A stretch of DNA of 64,000 nucleotides. It comes from Falcatimonas sp. MSJ-15. GTDB taxonomy: Bacteria; Bacillota; Clostridia; Lachnospirales; Lachnospiraceae. The first letter of the stretch is position 1. Each line of letters opens with the position of its first letter. The DNA lies in contig NZ_JAHLQC010000006.1 in NCBI RefSeq assembly GCF_018918265.1, positions 142,212 through 206,211 on the forward strand, read 5' to 3'. The notes beneath the pieces are model-generated. The model was not told where the DNA came from, searched no databases, and saw only the letters and a program-made list of their open reading frames with translations. Shown in pieces: positions 36,412-45,588 of the stretch. A program made the position numbers and the translations under genes.

Positions 36412-37347
36412 ATGGAAAAATTATGTTTTGGAGTTGATGTTGGAGGCACAACTATTAAGATGGGACTATTTACAACAGAAGGAAAACTTGTTGATAAATG
36501 GGAAATAGTTACAAGAAAAGAAGATAATGGAAGTCATATTCCAGATGATATAACTCTTAGCATCAATAACAAAATACAGGAGAAAAATATTGACAGAAGT
36601 AATGTAAGTGGTATAGGAATTGGTGTACCAGGACCTGTAAAAGAAGATGGCACAGTATTAAAATGTGTTAATCTTGGATGGGGAATAATTAATATATCAC
36701 AGATATTACATGAAAAGACAGGCTTTAATATAAAGGCAGGTAATGATGCTAATGTTGCTGCACTTGGTGAGATGTGGCAAGGTGGTGGAAAAGGCTACAA
36801 AAACCTTGTTATGATAACTCTTGGAACAGGAGTTGGTGGTGGAATTATTCTTAATGAGAATATTTTAACCGGAGTTAATGGAGCAGCAGGTGAGATTGGA
36901 CATATGCCAGTAGTATATGATGAGACAGAGACATGTGGATGTGGTAAAAAAGGATGTCTTGAACAGGTAGCATCTGCAACAGGTATTGTAAAAGAAGCAA
37001 AGAAGATTCTTACAAGTACAGATGAACCATCATCATTAAAAAATATGGAAAATATATCAGCAAAGAATATATTTGATGAAGCTAAAAAAGGTGATAAACT
37101 GGCATGCGAAGCAGTAGACAGATTATGTACATACCTTGGAATAGCATCAGCTCATATTGCATGTGTAGTAGATCCTGAAGTATTTGTAATCGGCGGTGGA
37201 GTATCAAAAGCCGGTGAGATACTTACAGAAAATATTCAGAAGAAATATGTAGAAAAAGCATTTCCAGCCTGCCGTGAAGCAAAATTCGAACTTGCAAAAC
37301 TTGGTAATGATGCTGGAATATATGGCGCAGCAAAGCTTGTATTATAG
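36412..37347 (+). CDS. glcK: ROK family glucokinase
   Basis: 311-aa sugar kinase that makes glucose-6-phosphate. The N-terminal phosphate loop is GVDVGGTTIKMGLF. The ROK zinc motif CGCGKKGCLEQVASATGI and the catalytic segment AGNDANVAALGEMWQGGGKG are intact, as is ITLGTGVGGGIILNE. ATG 36412 is used; a TTG at 36406 is in frame and also usable, with AAAAAGGAG 5 nt before it. It lies 28 nt after hprK, linking glucose entry with catabolite control in one operon. Confidence 0.94.
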   Translation: MEKLCFGVDVGGTTIKMGLFTTEGKLVDKWEIVTRKEDNGSHIPDDITLSINNKIQEKNIDRSNVSGIGIGVPGPVKEDGTVLKCVNLGWGIINISQILHEKTGFNIKAGNDANVAALGEMWQGGGKGYKNLVMITLGTGVGGGIILNENILTGVNGAAGEIGHMPVVYDETETCGCGKKGCLEQVASATGIVKEAKKILTSTDEPSSLKNMENISAKNIFDEAKKGDKLACEAVDRLCTYLGIASAHIACVVDPEVFVIGGGVSKAGEILTENIQKKYVEKAFPACREAKFELAKLGNDAGIYGAAKLVL

Positions 37348-37370
37348 TAACTGATTATAGTGAGGAATTT

Positions 37371-38273
37371 ATGGGAAAATTAATAGAACAGCTTGTAGAC
37401 ATATCAGGCGAACAGAATGTTTTACAAAATGAGCCAATGAAGAGACATACAACTTTTAGAATTGGCGGTCCATGTGATATATTTATAAAACCTGGAAGTA
37501 TTGAAGAAATTAGACAGATTATAGAAGTGGTTAAGGAGAACAAAGTACCATATTATGTTGTCGGTAACGGAAGCAATCTTTTAGTATCTGATGACGGATA
37601 CAGAGGAGTTATTATTAATCTTTTTAATAACTTTTCAGACATTACAGTAGAAGGTAATACAATAACAGCATCAGCAGGTGCACTTCTTGGAAAGATTGGA
37701 TATACAGCATTAAAGAACAGTTTAACAGGCTTCGAATTTGCAACAGGAATTCCGGGAACACTTGGTGGTGCTGTTGTGATGAACGCAGGTGCTTATGGCG
37801 GAGAGATGAAAGATGTATTAAGTGAAGTTACAGTACTTACAAAAGAAGGTGAACTACTTACACTTAAAGCTGATGAACTGGAACTTGGATATAGAACAAG
37901 TATAATAGCTAAGAAAGATTATATAGTTCTTGAAGGCAAGATACAGCTTAAGCCTGGAGAACCTGACAAGATAAAGGCAGTTATAGATGATCTTGCTTTT
38001 AGAAGAAGAGATAAACAGCCGCTTGAATATCCAAGTGCAGGAAGTACATTTAAAAGACCGAAAGATAATTTTGCAGGAAAACTGATAATGGATGCAGGTC
38101 TTAGAGGATATACATCAGGTGGAGCTATGGTATCGGATAAGCATTGTGGATTTGTAATTAACAAAGGCGATGCAACATGTGAAGATGTGATAAAACTTAC
38201 AGACCATGTAAAAGAAGAAGTTAAGAATCAGTTTGGCATAGAATTAGAACTTGAAGTTAAAAAACTGATATAA
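37371..38273 (+). CDS. murB: UDP-N-acetylenolpyruvoylglucosamine reductase
   Basis: 300-aa FAD enzyme that makes UDP-N-acetylmuramate for peptidoglycan. It has the FAD-binding stretches TTFRIGGPCDIFIKP and VVGNGSNLLVSDDGYRG, the loop GIPGTLGGAVVMNAGAYGGE, and the catalytic Ser in EYPSAGSTFKRP. It starts 24 nt after glcK with GTGAGGA as ribosome site. Length fits the shorter MurB type of Gram-positives. It is followed by a large hairpin before rapZ. Confidence 0.97.
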   Translation: MGKLIEQLVDISGEQNVLQNEPMKRHTTFRIGGPCDIFIKPGSIEEIRQIIEVVKENKVPYYVVGNGSNLLVSDDGYRGVIINLFNNFSDITVEGNTITASAGALLGKIGYTALKNSLTGFEFATGIPGTLGGAVVMNAGAYGGEMKDVLSEVTVLTKEGELLTLKADELELGYRTSIIAKKDYIVLEGKIQLKPGEPDKIKAVIDDLAFRRRDKQPLEYPSAGSTFKRPKDNFAGKLIMDAGLRGYTSGGAMVSDKHCGFVINKGDATCEDVIKLTDHVKEEVKNQFGIELELEVKKLI

Positions 38274-38279
38274 TATATG

Positions 38280-38358
38280 ACAGCGCAGCATCTTATTGAC
38301 TATTATATATGACAGTAGATATGTCTTATATAAATTAAAAGCTAAGATGCTGTGCTGT
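38280..38358 (+). promoter_or_regulatory. Long inverted repeat between murB and rapZ
   Basis: ACAGCGCAGCATCTTA 38280-38295 pairs over 16 bp (one G-U) with TAAGATGCTGTGCTGT 38343-38358, enclosing a small ATGACA/TGTC hairpin. No T-run follows, and the rapZ ribosome site begins about 9 nt later, so it looks like a processing or translation-control structure rather than a terminator. Confidence 0.6.
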
Positions 38359-38381
38359 ATACTCATAAGGAGGAACAGAAC

Positions 38382-39254
38382 ATGAGATTTGTGATAATTA
38401 CTGGAATGTCAGGTGCTGGAAAGAGTACCACATTAAAATTTTTGGAAGATGCAGGATATTATTGTGTTGATAATATGCCAATTGCACTTATAACTAAGTT
38501 TGCAGACCTTGCAAATACACAGCAGTCAGATATAACTAAGGTAGCAGTTGGAGTTGATATAAGAAGTGGAGAATCTCTTCCAGAATTGGAGTCAGTACTA
38601 GAACAGTTTAAAGCAAAAAGTTTCCCATGTGAGATACTGTTTCTTGAGGCAACAGATGAAGTACTTGTTAAGAGATACAAAGAAACAAGGCGTGCACATC
38701 CACTTGCAGGAGCAGACAGAGTAGATAAAGGAATAAGTGAAGAAAGAAAAAAACTTGAATTCTTAAAGAAACAGGCAGACTATATTCTTGATACAAGTCA
38801 GCTTCTTACAAGAGAACTCAAGATAGAGATAGAGAAGATATTTGTTAATAATGAACAGTTTAACAGTCTGTATGTTACAATACTTTCATTTGGATTTAAG
38901 TATGGAATACCGAGTGATTCGGATCTTGTATTTGATGTACGATTTTTACCAAATCCGTACTATATCCCTGAATTAAAGGCTCTTACTGGTAATGATAAAG
39001 CCATTCAGGATTATGTAATGGGATTTGATGCGGCACATGAATTCCTTAATAAACTTACAGATATGGTTAATTTCCTTATACCTAATTATATAGCTGAAGG
39101 AAAGAACAGGTTGGTTATAAGTATTGGATGTACTGGTGGAAAACATCGTTCAGTTACCCTGGCGAACGAGTTATACAGACAGCTAAGTGATAAAGATTAT
39201 GGATTAAAAGTTGAGCACAGGGATATATTAAAAGATTCATTAAGAAAAAAGTAG
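38382..39254 (+). CDS. rapZ: RNase adapter protein RapZ (YvcJ-type nucleotide-binding protein)
   Basis: 290 aa. The N-terminal P-loop GMSGAGKSTTLKFLED binds nucleotide; LFLEATDEVLVKRYKETRRAHPL and the C-terminal IGCTGGKHRSVTLANEL are conserved. In Enterobacteria RapZ guides small-RNA decay for amino-sugar synthesis; in Firmicutes YvcJ is a GTPase/ATPase next to whiA and its role is less clear. ATG 38382 follows AAGGAGG; the longer in-frame start is inside the hairpin region. 15 nt separate it from whiA. Confidence 0.95.
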   Translation: MRFVIITGMSGAGKSTTLKFLEDAGYYCVDNMPIALITKFADLANTQQSDITKVAVGVDIRSGESLPELESVLEQFKAKSFPCEILFLEATDEVLVKRYKETRRAHPLAGADRVDKGISEERKKLEFLKKQADYILDTSQLLTRELKIEIEKIFVNNEQFNSLYVTILSFGFKYGIPSDSDLVFDVRFLPNPYYIPELKALTGNDKAIQDYVMGFDAAHEFLNKLTDMVNFLIPNYIAEGKNRLVISIGCTGGKHRSVTLANELYRQLSDKDYGLKVEHRDILKDSLRKK

Positions 39255-39269
39255 TTATGAGGTGTTTAG

Positions 39270-40220
39270 ATGTCGTTCTCAAGTGAAGCAAAAGACGAGA
39301 TGTCTAGGGTTATTAATAGTGGCAGGCATTGTCAGATAGCAGAAATAGCGGCCATAATAAGTTTGTGTGGTAATGTTCATATATCAAAAGATGATAAATA
39401 TATGATAAGAGTGCATACAGAAAATGTTGCTGTTGCGAGAAAATTTTTCCTTTTAATTAAGAAGACTTTCAATATTAATACAGAGATTTCAATAAAAAGA
39501 AATACTTATCTTAAGAAAAGTATTACATATACAATTACTATTAAGAATAATGATGATGCACTAAAGATTCTTCATACAACACATCTTATGGATGAAGATA
39601 TGGAGATTGGTGAGGAGATGTCACTTGTTAATAATATTATTATTCACAATACATGCTGTAAGAGAGCTTTTATAAGAGGAGCATTCCTTGCTACAGGCTC
39701 GATAAGTGATCCAGAGAAATTCTATCATTTTGAGATAGTATGTCCTACGGAGGATAAAGCGAGACAGTTACAGGGCATAATTAATACATTTGATATAGAT
39801 TCTAAGATAGTTAAGCGTAAGAAACATTATATTGTATATGTAAAAGAAGGTGCACAGATAGTAGACTTACTCAATGTAATGGAAGCACATGTAGCACTTA
39901 TGAAACTAGAGAATATAAGAATACTTAAAGAGATGCGTAATAGTGTTAATAGAAAAGTTAATTGCGAAACAGCGAATATCAATAAGACAGTTTCGGCAGC
40001 TGTAAAACAGTTAGAAGATATAAAAATAGTGAGTGAAAAGATTGGATTTGATAATATCAATGAGAATCTTGCTGAGATAGCAAAAGTCAGGCTTGATAAT
40101 CCTGATGCAACACTTAAAGAACTTGGCGAACTTTTAGATCCGCCTGTAGGTAAATCTGGAGTTAATCACAGGCTTAGAAAACTTAGTGATCTTGCAGATA
40201 CATTAAGAGACAGGGACTAA
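39270..40220 (+). CDS. whiA: DNA-binding protein WhiA
   Basis: 316-aa regulator with an N-terminal LAGLIDADG-like domain (degenerate, no nuclease residues expected) and a C-terminal helix-turn-helix (LKELGELLDPPVGKSGVNHR). WhiA controls division and sporulation genes in actinobacteria and affects division and chromosome segregation in Bacillus. Segment RGAFLATGSISDPEKFYHFE is typical. It follows rapZ by 15 nt, the conserved Gram-positive order. Confidence 0.96.
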   Translation: MSFSSEAKDEMSRVINSGRHCQIAEIAAIISLCGNVHISKDDKYMIRVHTENVAVARKFFLLIKKTFNINTEISIKRNTYLKKSITYTITIKNNDDALKILHTTHLMDEDMEIGEEMSLVNNIIIHNTCCKRAFIRGAFLATGSISDPEKFYHFEIVCPTEDKARQLQGIINTFDIDSKIVKRKKHYIVYVKEGAQIVDLLNVMEAHVALMKLENIRILKEMRNSVNRKVNCETANINKTVSAAVKQLEDIKIVSEKIGFDNINENLAEIAKVRLDNPDATLKELGELLDPPVGKSGVNHRLRKLSDLADTLRDRD

Positions 40221-40254
40221 TAGAAGATTGAAAAAATAATATAAGGAGGTAGAA

Positions 40255-43200
40255 ATGGAATTTACACATTTGCATGTTCATACAGAGTATAGTCTGTTAG
40301 ATGGTTCAAGCAAGATAAAAGAGATAGTAAAACGTGCAAAAGAACTTGGGATGGATAGTCTTGCGATTACTGATCATGGTGTAATGTATGGTGTAATTGA
40401 GTTTTATAAAGCAGCTAAAGAAGAAGGCATAAAACCAATAATTGGATGTGAAGTATATGTTGCACCTGGTTCAAGATTTGATAAAGAAGTGTCACATGGA
40501 GATGACAGATATTATCATCTTGTTCTTCTCGCAGAGAATGATACAGGATATAGCAATCTTATGAAAATCGTATCCAAGGGATTTATAGATGGCTTCTATT
40601 ACAAGCCACGAGTTGATTATGAAGTATTAAGACAATATAGTGAAGGTATTATCTGCCTTAGTGCATGTCTTGCAGGTGAAGTGCAAAGATATCTTGCAAG
40701 AGGTATGTATGAAGAAGGCATGAAAGCTGCACTTAAATATCAGGAGATATTTGGCGAGGGTAACTATTTTCTCGAGATGCAGGATCATGGAATACCAGAT
40801 CAGAAGCTTGTTAATCAACAACTTTTAAGACTCAGCAAAGAGACAGGAATAAAACTTGTAGTAACTAATGATGTTCATTATACTTTTGCAGATGATGCAC
40901 AGGCACATGATATATTATTGTGTATTCAGACAGGTAAGACTGTTGCAGATGAAGACAGAATGAGATATGAAGGTGGGCAGTATTATCTAAAATCACCTGA
41001 AGAGATGGAAAGTCTTTTTCCTTATGCAAAGGAAGCTTTAAAGAATACACATGACATAGCGGATAGGTGTAATGTAAATATTGAATTTGGTGTTACAAAA
41101 CTTCCTAAATATGAAGTGCCAGAAGGTTATGATTCATGGACATATCTTAATTATCTATGTGATAAAGGATTTAAAAAGAGATATCCGGATGAACCATTAG
41201 AACTTAGAGAAAGACTTAAGTATGAACTTGATACGATTAAGACAATGGGATATGTTGATTACTTTTTGATAGTATGGGATTTTATTAATTTTGCTAAAGA
41301 ACATAATATAATGGTAGGTCCGGGACGAGGTTCAGCAGCAGGAAGTATAGTATCATATTGTCTTGAGATAACTAATATAGATCCTATAAGATACAGCTTA
41401 ATCTTTGAACGATTCCTTAATCCGGAACGAGTATCTATGCCCGATATTGACGTTGACTTTTGTTATGTCAACAGACAAAGAGTAATAGATTATGTTGTTG
41501 AAAAATATGGTAAAGACAGAGTTGTACAGATTGTAACATTTGGTACAATGGCAGCAAAAGGTGTTATAAGAGATGTTGGACGAGCACTTGATTTTCCATA
41601 TAGTTTGAGAGATTCTATAGCAAAGATGATACCATTTGAACTTGGAATGACAATAGAAAAGGCATTAAAGATTAATCCTGAACTTAGAGGACTATATGAG
41701 AGTGATGAACAGGTAAAATATCTTATTGATATGTCAATGAGACTTGAAGGGCTTCCAAGACATACATCAATGCATGCAGCAGGTGTAGTAATAAGTCAGA
41801 AATCAGTAGATGAATATGTTCCATTATCAAGATCATCAGATGGATCAGTTACAACACAATATGTAATGACAGAACTTGAAGAGCTTGGACTTCTTAAGAT
41901 GGATTTCCTTGGACTTAGAACACTTACAGTAATTCAGGATGCACAGAAACTTATTAATAAAAGAGAAGATTCTAAAGATTTTTCAATAGATAATATAGAT
42001 TATGATGATGAAAAAGTATTTGAACTTATTGGAAGTGGCAAGACAGAAGGTGTATTCCAGCTTGAAAGTCAGGGTATGAAGAACTTCATGAAAGAATTAA
42101 AGCCACATAATCTTGAAGATGTAATAGCCGGAATATCGCTATATAGGCCGGGTCCTATGGATTTTATCCCACAATATCTAAAAGGTAAGAAAGATCCTGA
42201 CAGTATAGTATATGACTGTCCACAATTAGAGCCAATATTAAAGCCAACGCATGGATGTATTGTATATCAGGAGCAGGTAATGCAGATAGTACGAGATCTT
42301 GCAGGATATACACTTGGTCGAAGCGATCTTGTACGAAGAGCAATGGCGAAGAAGAAAAGTGCTGTTATGGAGAAAGAGAGACAGAACTTTGTATATGGTA
42401 ATGAGGAAGAGAATGTTCCAGGATGTATAAGCAGTGGAATAGATGAGAAAACAGCCAATAAGATATATGATGAGATGATAGACTTTGCAAAATATGCGTT
42501 TAATAAGTCACATGCGGCAGGATATGCAGTTGTATCATATCAGACAGCATATTTAAAATATCATTATCCTGTGGAATTCATGGCAGCATTAATGACATCA
42601 GTGCTTGATAATGCATCAAAAGTATCAGAATATATAATGACATGCAGGAGTATGGGAATATCAATACTTCCGCCGGATATTAATGAAGGAGAAAGTGAAT
42701 TCTCTGTAGATAATGGTGGAATAAGATATGGACTATCTGCAATTAAGAATCTTGGCAGACCTGTAATAGAAGCTATAGTACATGAACGCAATGATAGAGG
42801 AAGATTCAAAGATATTAATGACTTTATAGAGAGAATGAGTGGTAAAGAAGTTAATAAGCGAACAATGGAGAGCTTTATAAAAGCAGGAGCATTTGACAGT
42901 TTTAATGCTAACAGACGACAAATGATGATGGTATATTCAGGAATAATGGATAATATAGCAAGCAATCGTAAGAAAAACTTTGCAGGTCAGATGTCATTAT
43001 TTGATATAGCAGATGAAGAGACAAAGCAGGATTTTGAGATAAAACTGCCTAATGTGTCAGAATATAGCAAGTCAGAGATACTTTCATTTGAAAAGGAAGT
43101 GCTTGGCGTATATGTAAGCGGACATCCGTTAGAAGAATATGCAGGTCTTATTGAGAAAAATGTAACAGCATATACAAAAGATTTTGTAATAGATGAGGAT

Positions 43201-43740
43201 ACAGGTATAGCAAAAGTTGTCGATAAAAGTTATGCAGTTATAGGTGGAATGATAACAGGTAAAAAAGTCAAAACTACAAAAAGTGGTAAGATGATGGCAT
43301 TTGTAACTATAGAAGATCTTTATGGTACAATGGAAGTTATTATTTTTCCAAAAGATTACGAAATTAATTCAAAGCTTCTTATAGAAGACAGTAAAGTTTT
43401 TATATGTGGAAGAGTATCTATTGGTGATGAAGATATGGGAAGAGTAATATGTGAAAAAATTATCCCATTCGAAAAAGTACCAAGAGAATGTTGGATTCGC
43501 TTTGAAAATAAACAAGAATATATGGATAAATGCGATAAAATCGACGAAATAATTCGTGAATCAGATGGCAATGATTCGATCGTAATTTATTTGAATACAG
43601 AAAAAGCAAAGAAAAAATATCCAATAAGCAAAAACTTTATGGCAACACCAATAATTATCGAAAAACTATCGAATATATTTGGTGAAAAAAATGTCAAACT
43701 TATCGAAAAGACTATTGAAAAAGATGTTAAAATGCATTAA
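40255..43740 (+). CDS. dnaE: DNA polymerase III subunit alpha (DnaE type)
   Basis: 1161 aa. An N-terminal PHP domain (FTHLHVHTEYSLLDGSSKI, AITDHGVMYG) is followed by the polymerase core with catalytic aspartates in MPDIDVDF, then GRGSAAGSIVSYCL, fingers and HhH regions, and a C-terminal OB fold (about 985-1075; MMAFVTIEDLYGTMEVIIF). This is DnaE, not PolC. In Firmicutes DnaE extends primers during lagging-strand synthesis. GGAGG precedes ATG. pfkA follows 56 nt later, the usual dnaE-pfkA link. Confidence 0.97.
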   Translation: MEFTHLHVHTEYSLLDGSSKIKEIVKRAKELGMDSLAITDHGVMYGVIEFYKAAKEEGIKPIIGCEVYVAPGSRFDKEVSHGDDRYYHLVLLAENDTGYSNLMKIVSKGFIDGFYYKPRVDYEVLRQYSEGIICLSACLAGEVQRYLARGMYEEGMKAALKYQEIFGEGNYFLEMQDHGIPDQKLVNQQLLRLSKETGIKLVVTNDVHYTFADDAQAHDILLCIQTGKTVADEDRMRYEGGQYYLKSPEEMESLFPYAKEALKNTHDIADRCNVNIEFGVTKLPKYEVPEGYDSWTYLNYLCDKGFKKRYPDEPLELRERLKYELDTIKTMGYVDYFLIVWDFINFAKEHNIMVGPGRGSAAGSIVSYCLEITNIDPIRYSLIFERFLNPERVSMPDIDVDFCYVNRQRVIDYVVEKYGKDRVVQIVTFGTMAAKGVIRDVGRALDFPYSLRDSIAKMIPFELGMTIEKALKINPELRGLYESDEQVKYLIDMSMRLEGLPRHTSMHAAGVVISQKSVDEYVPLSRSSDGSVTTQYVMTELEELGLLKMDFLGLRTLTVIQDAQKLINKREDSKDFSIDNIDYDDEKVFELIGSGKTEGVFQLESQGMKNFMKELKPHNLEDVIAGISLYRPGPMDFIPQYLKGKKDPDSIVYDCPQLEPILKPTHGCIVYQEQVMQIVRDLAGYTLGRSDLVRRAMAKKKSAVMEKERQNFVYGNEEENVPGCISSGIDEKTANKIYDEMIDFAKYAFNKSHAAGYAVVSYQTAYLKYHYPVEFMAALMTSVLDNASKVSEYIMTCRSMGISILPPDINEGESEFSVDNGGIRYGLSAIKNLGRPVIEAIVHERNDRGRFKDINDFIERMSGKEVNKRTMESFIKAGAFDSFNANRRQMMMVYSGIMDNIASNRKKNFAGQMSLFDIADEETKQDFEIKLPNVSEYSKSEILSFEKEVLGVYVSGHPLEEYAGLIEKNVTAYTKDFVIDEDTGIAKVVDKSYAVIGGMITGKKVKTTKSGKMMAFVTIEDLYGTMEVIIFPKDYEINSKLLIEDSKVFICGRVSIGDEDMGRVICEKIIPFEKVPRECWIRFENKQEYMDKCDKIDEIIRESDGNDSIVIYLNTEKAKKKYPISKNFMATPIIIEKLSNIFGEKNVKLIEKTIEKDVKMH

Positions 43741-43796
43741 AATAAGTGTATGTGAAAAAAAAGACAAATTCTACAAGTTATGTTGGAGGTAACGTT

Positions 43797-44771
43797 ATGG
43801 CAAAGGAAATTAAAACTATAGGTATCTTAACAAGTGGTGGTGATGCACCAGGAATGAATGCTGCAACAAGAGCAGTAGTCAGAAATGCAATCGCACATGG
43901 CTTAAAAGTAAAAGGTATAATGAAAGGATACCAGGGACTCCTTAATGAAGAGATCATAGATATGGATGCACGTAGTGTATCAGATACTATTCAAAAAGGT
44001 GGTACAATACTTTATACAGCAAGATGTGCAGAATTCAGAACACCTGAAGGTCAGAAAAAAGGTGCTGATATATGTAAAAAACATGGAATAGAAGGACTTG
44101 TTGTAATTGGTGGTGATGGTTCTTTCCAGGGTGCACAGAAGTTAGCAGCTCTTGGAATTAATACAATTGGTCTTCCAGGTACAATTGACCTTGATATTGC
44201 ATGTACAGATTATACAATTGGTTTTGATACTGCCGTTAACACAGCTATGGAAGCAATTGACAAAGTTAGAGATACTTCAACATCACACGAAAGATGTAGT
44301 ATTATAGAAGTAATGGGAAGAAATGCCGGATATATCGCTTTATGGTGTGGTATCGCTAATGGTGCAGAAGATATTCTTCTTCCTGAGAGATATGATAATG
44401 ATGAGCAGAAGCTTATCAATAATATCATTCAGAATAGAAAGAAAGGTAAAAAACATCATATTATTATCAATGCAGAAGGTATTGGTCATTCAACAAGCAT
44501 GGCAAAGAGAATTGAAGCTGCAACAGGAATTGAGACAAGAGCTACAATACTTGGACATATGCAAAGAGGTGGAAGCCCAACATGTAAAGATAGAGTATAT
44601 GCATCAATCATGGGAGCTTATGCAGTAGATCTTCTTAGAGAAGGTAAGTCAAATAGAGTAGTTGCTTACAAGAATGGTAAGTTCGTAGACTTCGATATTG
44701 ATGAAGCACTTGCAATGAAGAAAGATATTGATGAATATCAGTATACAATCAGCAAGAATCTTGCAAGATAG
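43797..44771 (+). CDS. pfkA: 6-phosphofructokinase (ATP-dependent)
   Basis: 324-aa glycolytic enzyme. GILTSGGDAPGMNAATRAVV binds ATP, GGDGSFQGAQKL has the Gly that marks ATP use, and PGTIDLDIACTDYTIGFDTA keeps the catalytic Asp residues; Leu replaces the usual Asn of TIDND. No Lys precedes TID, which also argues against a pyrophosphate-dependent enzyme. Start ATG 43797 follows TTGGAGG; an in-frame upstream start at 43746 has no site. Its 3' region contains a 36-bp tandem repeat before the terminator at 45048. Confidence 0.95.
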   Translation: MAKEIKTIGILTSGGDAPGMNAATRAVVRNAIAHGLKVKGIMKGYQGLLNEEIIDMDARSVSDTIQKGGTILYTARCAEFRTPEGQKKGADICKKHGIEGLVVIGGDGSFQGAQKLAALGINTIGLPGTIDLDIACTDYTIGFDTAVNTAMEAIDKVRDTSTSHERCSIIEVMGRNAGYIALWCGIANGAEDILLPERYDNDEQKLINNIIQNRKKGKKHHIIINAEGIGHSTSMAKRIEAATGIETRATILGHMQRGGSPTCKDRVYASIMGAYAVDLLREGKSNRVVAYKNGKFVDFDIDEALAMKKDIDEYQYTISKNLAR

Positions 44772-44836
44772 TGACAAGAGATATAATACTCGATATATAG
44801 AAAATACTTTGCAAGTAGTGAATATGAATATATATC

Positions 44837-45027
44837 AATTAGCTTTGTAAGTAGAAAATGTAATATATAACAATTGGCTTTATTAGTAGAAGCTGTTAAT
44901 ATATAACAATTAGCTTTATTAGTAGAGAATGTTAATATATAATAATTAGCTTTATTAATAGAGAATGTTAATATATAACAATTAGCTTTATTAATAGAGA
45001 ATGTTAATATATAACAATTCACTTTAT
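44837..45027. repeat. 36-bp tandem repeat array downstream of pfkA
   Basis: Units starting AATTAGCTTTATTAGTAGAG occur at 44837 (35 bp, one base shorter), 44872, 44908, 44944, 44980 and a degenerate last start at 45016. The copies abut, with no spacers, so this is not CRISPR. The minus-strand ORF over it is a 12-residue repeat without a ribosome site. The array probably lies in the pfkA 3' untranslated region. Confidence 0.85.
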
Positions 45028-45047
45028 GAGTTAAAAAGTTAAGAGAT

Positions 45048-45083
45048 AGGAGTAATCGTGTAAGAGGATTACTCCTATTTTTA
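45048..45083 (+). terminator. Terminator of the hprK-pfkA operon
   Basis: AGGAGTAATC 45048-45057 pairs with GATTACTCCT 45067-45076, followed by ATTTTTAA. It lies about 280 nt after pfkA. Confidence 0.85.
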
Positions 45084-45474
45084 ATATATATATTTTACTG
45101 TCTATTTTTTTGCATATCTTTTAGAAATTTGACAATATGCTCTTTGTTTTTAGCTATTTTTATATATAAAATCCTTTCGTTTGTCATAGGCTCCGCTCAC
45201 TACCTTTAGGTAGCGGGTAGTTTAGCACAACATTGACAAAAGCAGGAAGATGGTCTGATTATAATAATCTTAATCCAATTATAATCAAAAGTATATTTTA
45301 TGGAAATATAGAGAGTTATACAATCAATTAAAAATAGTATAAGGAATAATAGTTGATAATTGATTGGAAATCTAAAACTACTATAAACATAGTAGATTTA
45401 CAATAGATAACGTGATAAAATACATAGACGATGCAAAAAAATACGGAAGCATTAACACTAGTGGGTCTAGTATG
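45084..45474. other. AT-rich gene-free region with small inverted repeats
   Basis: No supported ORF. TTTGTCA 45180-45186 pairs with TGACAAA 45234-45240 around an inner CTACCT-tt-AGGTAG hairpin (45200-45213), a G+C-rich island in an AT-rich stretch. CAATCAATTA/TAATTGATTG at about 45322 and 45355, and CTACTAT/ATAGTAG at about 45380, are further inverted repeats. Confidence 0.4.
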
Positions 45475-45570
45475 TACAATATGTAATACGCAAAATATGT
45501 AATAAGCAAAGTATACAATAAGTAAAGCATGTAATACGTAAAGTATACAATAAGCAAAGTATATAGATAA
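45475..45570. repeat. 16-bp tandem repeat upstream of the rRNA methylase gene
   Basis: About six degenerate 16-bp units of the form CAAAGTATACAATAAG run from 45475 to the ribosome site of the next gene (units at 45475, 45491, 45507, 45523, 45539 and 45555). The array occupies the leader or promoter region of the gene. Confidence 0.75.
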
Positions 45571-45588
45571 GAAAGGTAAATAGCAAAA

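Noticed and set aside
44738..45022. Minus-strand 94-codon ORF with a 12-residue repeat
   Set aside because: It is the reading of the 36-bp tandem repeat (multiple of three), has no ribosome site and runs into the end of pfkA.
44837..45027. Possible CRISPR array (36-bp repeats)
   Set aside because: Repeats abut directly with no unique spacers, and no cas genes are present.
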